Source: Pirellulaceae bacterium (GTDB lineage: Bacteria; Planctomycetota; Planctomycetia; Pirellulales; Pirellulaceae). From it: a stretch of 10,047 nt of DNA. The translations under genes and the position numbers were made by a program. The stretch lies in the NCBI GenBank assembly GCA_022448645.1, contig JAKVBZ010000031.1:1-10047 (forward strand), given 5' to 3'. Shown in pieces: positions 1 through 6,753 of this stretch. The first letter of the stretch is position 1, and the number at the start of each line of letters is the position of its first letter. Under the pieces are notes generated by a model, which saw only the letters and a list, made by a program, of their open reading frames with translations, had not been told where the DNA came from and made no database searches.

Positions 1-979
1 GTTTGTGGGCCACGTACCGCGCGGCATAGCATTCGAGGGTGATGCGATATCGAGTAACTCCATGTTTGATGGTTGTAATGTTTTGGGCGAGGCTAATGTC
101 GATTCCGGTAAGCTCCTCCGTTTTTCTGCGGAGTTCAGATTGTCGGTTTGCTGCTCCTTTAGAAGTGATTTCAAAGCGGGGGAAATCCCACAGTCCTGCC
201 CAGCGTTCATCAGATCGACAGCGTCGTAAAAGGACCTTGTTACCACGACGAACGATGACGGCGGCTTCATGGAGCGATTCGTAGGAGATTTTCTTTTTAT
301 GGCTGGGAATTGTCGCCTGAAGCCCTGATTCGAATGCCTTGCATGTGCCTCGAACCGGACAGGCATGACATTGGGGATCGTGAGGGAGGCATACCAGGCT
401 TCCTACCTCCATTAATGCCTGGTTAAATCGACCTACCTTCTTACGAGGTAGTATCTGATCGGCGAATTGCCACAGGAGTTGTTGTCCCTCACGATCCAGT
501 GGATCACCTCGATAGCCAAGTAGGCGAGAGAACAAACGTATCGTGTTGGCTTCAAGGATTGGATGGCGTTGGTCGAGTGCGATGGACAGAATGGCTCCTG
601 CTGTGTATTTGCCAATCCCCGGGAGGCTGCGTACGTCGGAGAACTTGTTCGGGAAGCGCCCGTCAAACAGTTCGACAATCTGCTTGGCCGCCCGATGCAT
701 GGATCTCGCTCGCCGGTAGTACCCCAAGCCTTCCCAAAGTAGCAGGACGTCTTCCTCAGATGCCGATGCGAGTGATTGGACATCGGGGAAGCGATCAAGG
801 AAACGATGGTAGTATCGTTCGACCGTGACAACTTGGGTCTGTTGCAGCATGATTTCGCTGACCCAAATCGAATAGGGGTCGGAAGTGTGTCGCCAAGGCA
901 AGTCGCGAGCGTAGCGATCGAACCAGCGAAGCAGCTGTCGTCGAAAAGCCTGTCGCTGGGTGGCTTCCAAAGTTGCCAC
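1..979 (-). CDS. mutY: A/G-specific adenine glycosylase MutY (3' end beyond window)
   Basis: Removes adenine mispaired with 8-oxoguanine or guanine in base-excision repair. The 326 codons present show the HhH-GPD core: a WVSEIMLQQTQV segment with the catalytic Glu at residue 42, the helix-hairpin-helix LPGIGKYTAGAI at 119-130, and the four iron-sulfur cysteines at 197, 204, 207 and 213 (C-X6-C-X2-C-X5-C). A C-terminal NUDIX-like 8-oxoG-sensing region starts near residue 227 and is cut by the window edge. All landmarks sit exactly five residues after their E. coli positions, so the alignment is ungapped, yet the residue matching catalytic Asp138 is Glu143. I chose the GTG at 979 because GGAG lies five bases before it and because it gives the usual N-terminal length. 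In-frame ATGs at 1030, 1036, 1048 and 1051 are alternatives without a good ribosome binding site. It lies downstream of a broken gene on the same strand. Confidence 0.93.
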   Translation of the reverse strand, partial: MATLEATQRQAFRRQLLRWFDRYARDLPWRHTSDPYSIWVSEIMLQQTQVVTVERYYHRFLDRFPDVQSLASASEEDVLLLWEGLGYYRRARSMHRAAKQIVELFDGRFPNKFSDVRSLPGIGKYTAGAILSIALDQRHPILEANTIRLFSRLLGYRGDPLDREGQQLLWQFADQILPRKKVGRFNQALMEVGSLVCLPHDPQCHACPVRGTCKAFESGLQATIPSHKKKISYESLHEAAVIVRRGNKVLLRRCRSDERWAGLWDFPRFEITSKGAANRQSELRRKTEELTGIDISLAQNITTIKHGVTRYRITLECYAARYVAHK

Positions 980-1193
980 ATTATCTCCGAGAGCGAAAGC
1001 AATGATTCTTGGCCAGTTTCCTGACGGCATTCTCATTCTACAGGCCATCATGGAGACAACAACCACATGGCCTTTGCTGCGATGCTGCGTCTGGAAGCAT
1101 TCGATGGATGGTGGCGCGAGAGAAACCCCCAGATCAACTCCTTTTTCAGCACTGGGTGCCCGTGAGTACTGTCGGTCAGCTGTTCAGTCACAT

Positions 1194-1398
1194 TCATTGC
1201 CAAGCCAAACGGTGTCTCAGTTCATCCGAAGATTGGCCCGTATCTTCCCTGTATTTTTCATGCAGCGTTACGTTGAGCCACCGCGTCGTGATTTAGTTGG
1301 CGCACAAGGCGTCGAACCTGGCTGGCCAATTCGCGTTCTTGCGTCACATCTTCCTGTGTCGCGACCAACGCACCACAGAGAATCCATGCTGCAATCAT
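1194..1398 (-). pseudogene. Remnant of a secreted HEAT-like repeat protein
   Basis: The ATG at 1398 follows AAAGGA with normal spacing. It opens a 46-codon frame: a hydrophobic signal peptide (MIAAWILCGALVATQ), then ERELASQVRRLVRQLNHDA and VAQRNAA, then TGA at 1260. The motif (R/E)LVRQLxxxxxxxRxAA is how many planctomycete secreted proteins begin a HEAT-like repeat, normally followed by AEKxL. If the single T at 1260 is skipped, the next frame reads EKYREDTGQSSDELRHRLAW and stops at 1194. This restores AAEK and adds a DELRHRLA segment like the second helix of that repeat. The family match is from memory. The simplest reading is a gene broken by a one-base frameshift, an internal deletion and loss of its 3' part. 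It could instead be a real 46-residue secreted peptide, since its promoter and ribosome binding site look intact. Confidence 0.55.
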
Positions 1399-1968
1399 TT
1401 ACTATTCCTTTGCGAATGGCAGTCACGTAACCAAAAAAATTGACCATACCACGCTTAGTCTCAAAATCTCAACAGTGCAGCCGACCGGGCACTCAATCGT
1501 GCCGGCCAGTGTTGTTTCGATATTTTATGAGTGTCGTAGCGATCGTTCCAGGAATACCCGTTTTGATTCTTGGAACGTTGAATAAACGGCGATGCCTTCG
1601 GTTGATAACGGAAAACATAGACGATTGGACGGAAATCGAAGGCTTGCCAACTCGGAGTTCGGCTAACCGTTGTTGTCATTTGGAGGCGGCATATTCTAAG
1701 TTTGATTAGAGGCGATTCCCCCAAGACTTGGTTCTTTGTGTGTTTTCTTCCAGCCCCAATCTTTCACTTAGGTCGGACTGAAGTCGCGAAGGTCGTTGGC
1801 AGAACTGCGCAAATGCTTCCAGGGAAAAGCAAATACAGGGATCCGTTTTGACATAAAACAAAGCGCGACCGAAGTTTCGGCAGTGTGAGTATTTGCTCTA
1901 TCCTACCAATATAAGCTGTGTCTCTTCCTCCCGTATCGACTACTTGTTTATTCCTTGGAGTAGGGATC
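1399..1968. other. Gene-free region with scattered inverted repeats
   Basis: No frame here gives a recognisable protein. A plus-strand frame of 60 codons from the ATG at 1527 has no ribosome binding site and no family I know. Three dyads follow each other: GGCAC/GTGCC at 1488-1503, CGTTCCA/TGGAACG at 1544-1577 and GCCTTCG/CGAAGGC at 1594-1643. A perfect TTGACA at 1848-1853 on the plus strand has no convincing -10 box 16 to 18 bases later. The region therefore holds the 5' control regions of the two outward-facing genes and otherwise nothing I can name. Confidence 0.4.
1443..1472 (-). promoter_or_regulatory. Candidate sigma70-like promoter for the broken gene
   Basis: On the minus strand TTGAGA (1472-1467) is followed, after 18 bases, by TATGGT (1448-1443), five of six and four of six matches to the consensus boxes. 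Transcription would begin near 1436, giving a leader of about 38 bases before the ATG at 1398. Planctomycete promoters are poorly defined, so this is only a plausible match. Confidence 0.35.
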
Positions 1969-3045
1969 ATGGTACGCCGGAAATGTCTTGATTGCGTCGT
2001 GACGGCCATACTGTTGAGCGTCATATGCGCTTCAGTACATGGCAGCAAGACACTTAGCATAGACATTCATGGCAAGCGTCTGGAAGGGAATCCTTTGTTG
2101 TGGAATCCCCAGGAGATGTGTTTGCTTGCGCGTGATGGCAAATTAGAGATTTTCAATCCTCAACATGCCAAGAACGTGCGAACGACGTCCAATTCCTTCT
2201 ACAGCTATACAGCGAACGAAATGCGTGCTTCGTTGTACCGGGAATTTGGCAGGCGATTTGATGTGTCAGGCACCGGCCACTATCTGGTGGTTCATCCTCG
2301 AGGTCAGCGTGATGTTTGGGCTGACCGATTCGAAGAACTTTATCGAAATTTTACTCACTACTTCCGAACGCGTCGTATTCTGCCTGCCGAACCTCAATTT
2401 CCACTCGTGGCAGTCGTTTTCCATCGGCAAGAGGATTTTTTGCGGTATGCCACTGCAGACGGGCTGAATGCCAAGAATTACTTGGGATATTATTCACTGA
2501 CCAGTAATCGTATTTTGTTGTACGACACGACAGCAGGACAATCGAGCGTCGACTGGACTACCAACGGCGAAACGATTATTCACGAAGCAACACATCAAAC
2601 CGCCAACAATACTCGGATCCACAGTCGATTCGGCTACACGCCTCGTTGGGTAGCAGAAGGCTTGGCCACCATGTTCGAGGCTCGCGGAGTTTGGAATCCA
2701 CAGCGTTATCGAGAGAGGGCTGATCGTATCCATCGCGCGCGACTTCAAGGATTCCGGCGATACCAGAAAGGCCACAATCTTTCACGACTCGTGCAAATGA
2801 TCACTTACGATCGCATGTTTGAGAGCCAGCCTGACATTGCTTACGCAGAAGCTTGGGCATTGACATTTTTCTTGGCGGAGTTGGAGCCGCGCAAATACGG
2901 GGCCTATTTGCAAAAAACGGCTTCGCGAAAGCCGTTTGAAGAGTACACCGCTACGCAGCGTCAAAAAGACTTTACAGATATTTTTGGCAAAGACTTGGCA
3001 ATGCTCGATGCGCGCTTGACGCGGTTTATAAAACAACTACCGTAA
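1969..3045 (+). CDS. Secreted DUF1570-type zinc metallopeptidase (gluzincin)
   Basis: A 358-residue protein with an N-terminal signal peptide: MVRRK, then a hydrophobic stretch VVTAILLSVICASV, with cleavage probably near residue 25-28. It should act outside the cytoplasmic membrane. The catalytic motif HEATHQ sits at 205-210 (zinc ligands His205 and His209, catalytic Glu206). The third ligand is probably Glu230 in WVAEGLATMFE, 21 residues later, the spacing and sequence expected of a gluzincin. A conserved-looking GYYSLTSNRILLYD lies before the active site. This layout matches DUF1570 proteins, which are common in planctomycetes and, as far as I know, uncharacterised; the substrate cannot be told. 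The start was set at the ATG with GGAG eight bases upstream and directly before the signal peptide, not at the in-frame GTG at 1918. It converges with the DUF151 gene, eight bases away, and carries that operon's terminator inside its coding sequence. Confidence 0.82.
   Translation: MVRRKCLDCVVTAILLSVICASVHGSKTLSIDIHGKRLEGNPLLWNPQEMCLLARDGKLEIFNPQHAKNVRTTSNSFYSYTANEMRASLYREFGRRFDVSGTGHYLVVHPRGQRDVWADRFEELYRNFTHYFRTRRILPAEPQFPLVAVVFHRQEDFLRYATADGLNAKNYLGYYSLTSNRILLYDTTAGQSSVDWTTNGETIIHEATHQTANNTRIHSRFGYTPRWVAEGLATMFEARGVWNPQRYRERADRIHRARLQGFRRYQKGHNLSRLVQMITYDRMFESQPDIAYAEAWALTFFLAELEPRKYGAYLQKTASRKPFEEYTATQRQKDFTDIFGKDLAMLDARLTRFIKQLP
2912..2937 (-). terminator. Intrinsic terminator of the cimA-valS-DUF151 cluster, inside the convergent gene
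   Basis: Read on the minus strand, AAACGGCTT and AAGCCGTTT form a perfect 9-bp stem with a 5-base loop (TCGCG), running straight into six Ts. It begins 116 bases after the DUF151 stop codon. It has no U-tract in the plus direction, so it should stop only minus-strand transcripts. It encodes part of QKTASRKPFEE of the DUF1570 protein on the other strand. Confidence 0.75.
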
Positions 3046-3053
3046 ACCACGAC

Positions 3054-3455
3054 TTAATCAATCAAATCTTCGAGCACTTCTTCGGCGACATAAATTGGCA
3101 GAGGTGGTTCGCAGGTGACTGCGACCGCGATGGCATCCGAAGGTCGCGAATCAATCTCAACCAATCCACCCTCTTGCCGAACACGTAACTTGGCATAGTA
3201 CGTGTGATCACGCAATTCACTGATGACCACACTATCCAGTTCGGCCCCCAGTTGTTCTACGGTGTTGACCAGCAAGTCGTGAGTGAGCGGTCGTGGCGAC
3301 TGAAACTCTTTGACGCGTCGATCAATACTGGTCGCTTCGAAAATCCCGATCAAAATCGGAAAAGTCCGCTCCCCGTCGATTTCCTTGAGGTAGATTACCT
3401 GCTGATCATTGATCTCGCTGATGATAATGCGCGACAATGCCATCTGCACCGGCAT
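3054..3455 (-). CDS. Bifunctional nuclease (DUF151) family protein
   Basis: A 133-residue single-domain protein of the DUF151 (BFN) family. Family marks are the strand-rich N-terminus ending in FPILIGIFEATSIDR (32-46), RPLTHDLLVNTVEQLG (55-70), and the RPSDAIAVAV stretch (104-113) that closes the domain. Family members have been described as bifunctional nucleases in plants, and the mycobacterial and Thermotoga proteins have been studied structurally; the bacterial role is unsettled. No signal peptide is present, so it is cytoplasmic. The ATG is preceded by AAAGGG with five bases of spacing, one of the clearer ribosome binding sites here. It lies 110 bases after valS on the same strand, with a hairpin and a TATAAT box between, so it may be both co-transcribed with valS and driven from its own promoter. 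Confidence 0.88.
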   Translation of the reverse strand: MPVQMALSRIIISEINDQQVIYLKEIDGERTFPILIGIFEATSIDRRVKEFQSPRPLTHDLLVNTVEQLGAELDSVVISELRDHTYYAKLRVRQEGGLVEIDSRPSDAIAVAVTCEPPLPIYVAEEVLEDLID

Positions 3456-3505
3456 ATGGACCCTTTCCGTGACGCCCGATTATTGTTGTGATCGATTCCT
3501 CGCCG

Positions 3506-3521
3506 CTGGCGTTTCCGCCAG
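3506..3521 (-). promoter_or_regulatory. Intercistronic hairpin between valS and the DUF151 gene
   Basis: CTGGCG and CGCCAG form a perfect 6-bp stem, closed on the minus strand by a GAAA (GNRA) loop. No T-run follows on either strand, so it is not an intrinsic terminator. It would lie in the 5' leader of the DUF151 message and may stabilise or mark a processing point. This role is inference. Confidence 0.4.
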
Positions 3522-3538
3522 TTTGCGATGCCGTTTGT

Positions 3539-3544
3539 ATTATA
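3539..3544 (-). promoter_or_regulatory. Candidate -10 box of an internal promoter for the DUF151 gene
   Basis: A perfect TATAAT lies on the minus strand between valS and the DUF151 gene. No good -35 hexamer is seen 16 to 18 bases upstream, which would fall at the end of valS. If used, it would give a leader of about 75 bases containing the hairpin at 3506-3521. Confidence 0.3.
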
Positions 3545-3565
3545 CGGTTAAATCCATGCCTGCGG

Positions 3566-6500
3566 CTAGTTGTTATCCGGTTCCAGCTTGGCCAGGTCGG
3601 CCTGGAGCGAAGCGATTTGTTTTTCCATTTGCTCGAGGCTGGCTCGTTCGCGCTGAACGACATCCTGGGGTGCACGTTCTACGAAATTAGCATTGTCCAG
3701 CTTCTTCCTTTTTCCTTCGGCCATTTTGACCGTTTTGTCCAGTTCTTTGGCAACCCGCTTGTGCTCTGCCGCAATATCAATCAGGCCGGCCAGATCCACA
3801 AAGACGTCGAGCTGATCGACCTGGACATGTGCACGTGTTGTAGGCGGTTCCACATCAGGGCCCCAGCCAGATGGTGCGGCACTCGCCATGGATTCGAAGT
3901 AGGGGGTAAGTTGATCGAGCAATTCGGCGGTGCTCTGATCGCACCGAACGGAGAATTGGATGGACTTTCGCGGGGCGAGATTTTGCCGGCTGCGAATTTC
4001 ACGCAAGGCACTCAGCACTTGTTGGAATACGGAAAATCGTGTTTCGCTGGTGCTGTCGATATGATTCTGAGTCACGACCGGCCAGGGTGCGTCCATGATG
4101 GATGCAGCGGCTGTGGAGGACTCTGGTAAGCCTCGTTGAGGCGCTGCTTGTCCCAGCAACTGCCAGATCTCTTCGGTGATGAACGGAATCATGGGGTGAA
4201 GCAGCCGCATGAGCGTATCCAGTGCATGAGCCAAGACTCGTTGCGCGGTGAGTTTGACTTTGGGGTCGACATCCTCACCCAATCGCCCTTTAACCATCTC
4301 GATGTAGAAACTGCAGAACTCGTCCCACGAGAATTCATACAAGGCCCGCGCCGCTTCTGAGTAGCGATATTCTTCGAGTGCCGATGTCACTTCGCCCGTC
4401 ACGGTAGCAAGTCGACTAAGCAGCCAGCGGTCTTCCAACCTAAGATCTTGTTCGTCGATAGTTCCCGGTTCATACCCAGGCAATTTTAACAGGGCAAAGC
4501 GAGTGGCGTTCCAAAGTTTGTTACAAAAATTACGTGAGAGTTCGAAACGTTCGCTAACGACGGCACCGCGAGGCAATTGTTGGTCTTCGGATGCCTCTGC
4601 CCATTGTGTCGAAAAAGCTTCGTTGCATTTCGTACATTCAATGCGTGGCAAAGTCCGATTTTCTCGCGTTTGCTCAATCAAAGCATGGCAATGTGGGCAT
4701 TCGAACTGCACCGGCATGCGCACGTCTTGAGTTTCTGTGGTGAGATGTGCGAGTCCAAATCGCAAGGCATCTGCGCCGAACTTCTCGATGACATCCAATG
4801 GGTCGACGCCATTCCCCTTGGACTTGGACATGGTCTCGCCGTAACCGTCCAGGATTTTTGGATGAATGAAGACTTTATGAAAAGGGATGTCTCCCATATT
4901 GTTCAAACCGGTAAGCACCATTCGGGCGACCCACAATGTGATGATGTCTCGACTGGTGATCAAGACACTCGTTGGGTAGTAGTAGGCCAGTTCCGGTGTT
5001 TGTTCTGGCCAGCCGAGAGTGGAATGCGGCCAGAGTGCCGAGCTAAACCAGGTGTCCAGCACATCTTCTTCGCGGTGAAAGCCTTGTTGTTCGATGCGCG
5101 CTTCCAAGTCAGGATCTTTTTCGGAGATGCTGACGTGTATGGTAGCGCGAGAATTGTTTTCAGGATCGATATCAATGTGGTAACAAATTCGTCCGTTGGC
5201 GAATTCAGGATCTTGTTCGAGCGCGGTGGTCAGGTTTTGGCGAGTGTCCAAGTCAGGACACGTTTGTGACCAGATGGGGATTTGATGGCCCCACCACAGT
5301 TGTCGACTAACTGGCCAATCTCGTTTCTCTCCAAGCCAATCCAGATAGCCTTTGGAGTATCGGGGAGGAATGATTTTGACGCGGCCATCGGTGACGGCAT
5401 CCATGGCGGATTGTGCTAATTCATTCATGCGGACAAACCATTGATCCGCCAGGTAGGGTTCTATGGGAGTCTTACTACGATCGGAATGTGCCAAGTCGAT
5501 TTCTCGATCTTCGATTTCTCCCATTAGATCGTGTTGTTGTAGATCGTTAACGACCCGTTCACGTGCGGCGGAAACGGTCAAGCCGGCATAAGGTCCCGCA
5601 TTTTCATTCAGTGTTCCATCGGAGTTCAAAATGTTGATCATGGGGAGATGGCAGCGCTGAGCCACGTCGTAGTCGTTGGGGTCGTGGGCAGGCGTAATTT
5701 TGACGCAGCCGCTTCCCATTTCCGGTTTGGCCCACACGTCAGCCACCAGCGGAATCTCACGTTCCAGTAAGGGAAGCAGGACGTGTCGGCCGTCGAGTGC
5801 CATGTCACGCAATAATTCCAGATGGGGCAGCATGGACCGACGTCGCTCTTGAATATTTTCCAGCTGGTTGGTCAGTGCCTCACGATCTTTGGCGGCCGCC
5901 GTTGCCAACTTTTGTTGTAGATCGGCTTCTATTTTGTCGAGTGCCCCGGCTGGGTCTGGGTGCACGGCCAGGGCGGTGTCACCCAACATGGTTTCGGGTC
6001 GCGTGGTTGCGATCGTGACACGTTCTGGTTCGCCAGACTGGGGGTTCACGACGGGATAGTCAATGTGCCAAAAATGGCCCTGGACCGCTTCGTGAAAAAC
6101 TTCATCATCACTGACGGCAGTTTGCAGGTAGGTATCCCAGTTGACCAGTCGTTTGCCCCGATAAATCAATTGTTTCTCAAATAGATCGAAAAAGGTGCGG
6201 CGTACCGCTGCTGCGCAGACTTCATCTAGCGTAAAATGTGTGCGTTCCCAATCGCAGCTGCAGCCCATTTGCTTGAGTTGGCCGATGATGCGTTTTTCGT
6301 ATTGGTCTTTCCACTGCCAGATGCGTTCTACTAGCTTCTCCCTTCCTAGATCATGTCGTGACTTTTGTTCTTCTTCGAGCAATCGCCGTTCGACAACCGC
6401 TTGTGTCGCGATGCCGGCGTGGTCGGTACCAGGCATCCAAAGTGTGTTCATGCCTTGCATGCGACGAAAGCGAATCACAATGTCTTGCAATGAGTTGTTC

Positions 6501-6688
6501 AGTGCGTGTCCCAGATGCAACGCGCCTGTCACGTTGGGTGGTGGGATGACGATTGTAAACGGCTCACGCGACTCGTCAGGTTCGCTGTGGAACTGGCCAG
6601 CTTGTTCCCAGGTGGCGTAGAGGCGTGGTTGAGCTTCGTTGTGGTCGAAGCGGTTGGGGATTTCGTGGACGGTTGGGTTGTCCGACAT
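3566..6688 (-). CDS. valS: Valyl-tRNA synthetase
   Basis: A 1040-residue class I aminoacyl-tRNA synthetase that charges tRNA-Val in the cytoplasm. It shows the HIGH signature as HLGH (58-61), the editing (CP1) domain with ATTRPETMLGDTA (227-239) and GSGCVKITPAHDPNDYDVA (325-343), DTWFSSALWPHSTLGWPE (545-562), the second signature as TMSKS (619-623), the anticodon-binding domain (about 720-870) and the C-terminal coiled-coil arm (about 968-1036). It is longer than the E. coli enzyme (951 residues). The extra length includes a helical, Gln/Lys/Glu-rich insert at about 246-300 in the editing domain and a four-cysteine insert, CPHC at 664-667 and CTKC at 685-688, between DALRFGLA and NFCNKLWNA. 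The first Lys of KMSKS is Thr. I recall similar inserts in other planctomycete ValRS. The start has only a weak ribosome binding site. It lies 65 bases after cimA. Confidence 0.97.
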   Translation of the reverse strand: MSDNPTVHEIPNRFDHNEAQPRLYATWEQAGQFHSEPDESREPFTIVIPPPNVTGALHLGHALNNSLQDIVIRFRRMQGMNTLWMPGTDHAGIATQAVVERRLLEEEQKSRHDLGREKLVERIWQWKDQYEKRIIGQLKQMGCSCDWERTHFTLDEVCAAAVRRTFFDLFEKQLIYRGKRLVNWDTYLQTAVSDDEVFHEAVQGHFWHIDYPVVNPQSGEPERVTIATTRPETMLGDTALAVHPDPAGALDKIEADLQQKLATAAAKDREALTNQLENIQERRRSMLPHLELLRDMALDGRHVLLPLLEREIPLVADVWAKPEMGSGCVKITPAHDPNDYDVAQRCHLPMINILNSDGTLNENAGPYAGLTVSAARERVVNDLQQHDLMGEIEDREIDLAHSDRSKTPIEPYLADQWFVRMNELAQSAMDAVTDGRVKIIPPRYSKGYLDWLGEKRDWPVSRQLWWGHQIPIWSQTCPDLDTRQNLTTALEQDPEFANGRICYHIDIDPENNSRATIHVSISEKDPDLEARIEQQGFHREEDVLDTWFSSALWPHSTLGWPEQTPELAYYYPTSVLITSRDIITLWVARMVLTGLNNMGDIPFHKVFIHPKILDGYGETMSKSKGNGVDPLDVIEKFGADALRFGLAHLTTETQDVRMPVQFECPHCHALIEQTRENRTLPRIECTKCNEAFSTQWAEASEDQQLPRGAVVSERFELSRNFCNKLWNATRFALLKLPGYEPGTIDEQDLRLEDRWLLSRLATVTGEVTSALEEYRYSEAARALYEFSWDEFCSFYIEMVKGRLGEDVDPKVKLTAQRVLAHALDTLMRLLHPMIPFITEEIWQLLGQAAPQRGLPESSTAAASIMDAPWPVVTQNHIDSTSETRFSVFQQVLSALREIRSRQNLAPRKSIQFSVRCDQSTAELLDQLTPYFESMASAAPSGWGPDVEPPTTRAHVQVDQLDVFVDLAGLIDIAAEHKRVAKELDKTVKMAEGKRKKLDNANFVERAPQDVVQRERASLEQMEKQIASLQADLAKLEPDNN

Positions 6689-6753
6689 CGGCAGGTCTCA
6701 GTGATCTAGGTCTAGGAGGGTCTCAGATGTTGTTTTGTTGCTGGGAACTCACT

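Noticed and set aside
433..1002. Minus-strand frame of 189 codons over mutY
   Set aside because: It is out of frame with the MutY protein, whose frame carries every family motif across the same bases.
1527..1709. Plus-strand 60-codon frame with a hydrophobic start (MSVVAIVPGIPVLILGTLN)
   Set aside because: No ribosome binding site, no recognisable family, and it overlaps inverted repeats; probably a chance frame.
1737..1760. CCAAG/CTTGG followed by a T-rich stretch as a plus-strand terminator
   Set aside because: The arms leave a usable stem of only four pairs and no plus-strand gene ends nearby.
1848..1853. Perfect TTGACA upstream of the DUF1570 gene
   Set aside because: No acceptable -10 box 16 to 18 bases downstream, so a promoter is not supported.
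1918..1968. Upstream GTG start for the DUF1570 protein
   Set aside because: It would put 17 mostly uncharged residues before the positively charged start of the signal peptide; the ATG at 1969 has a well-spaced GGAG.
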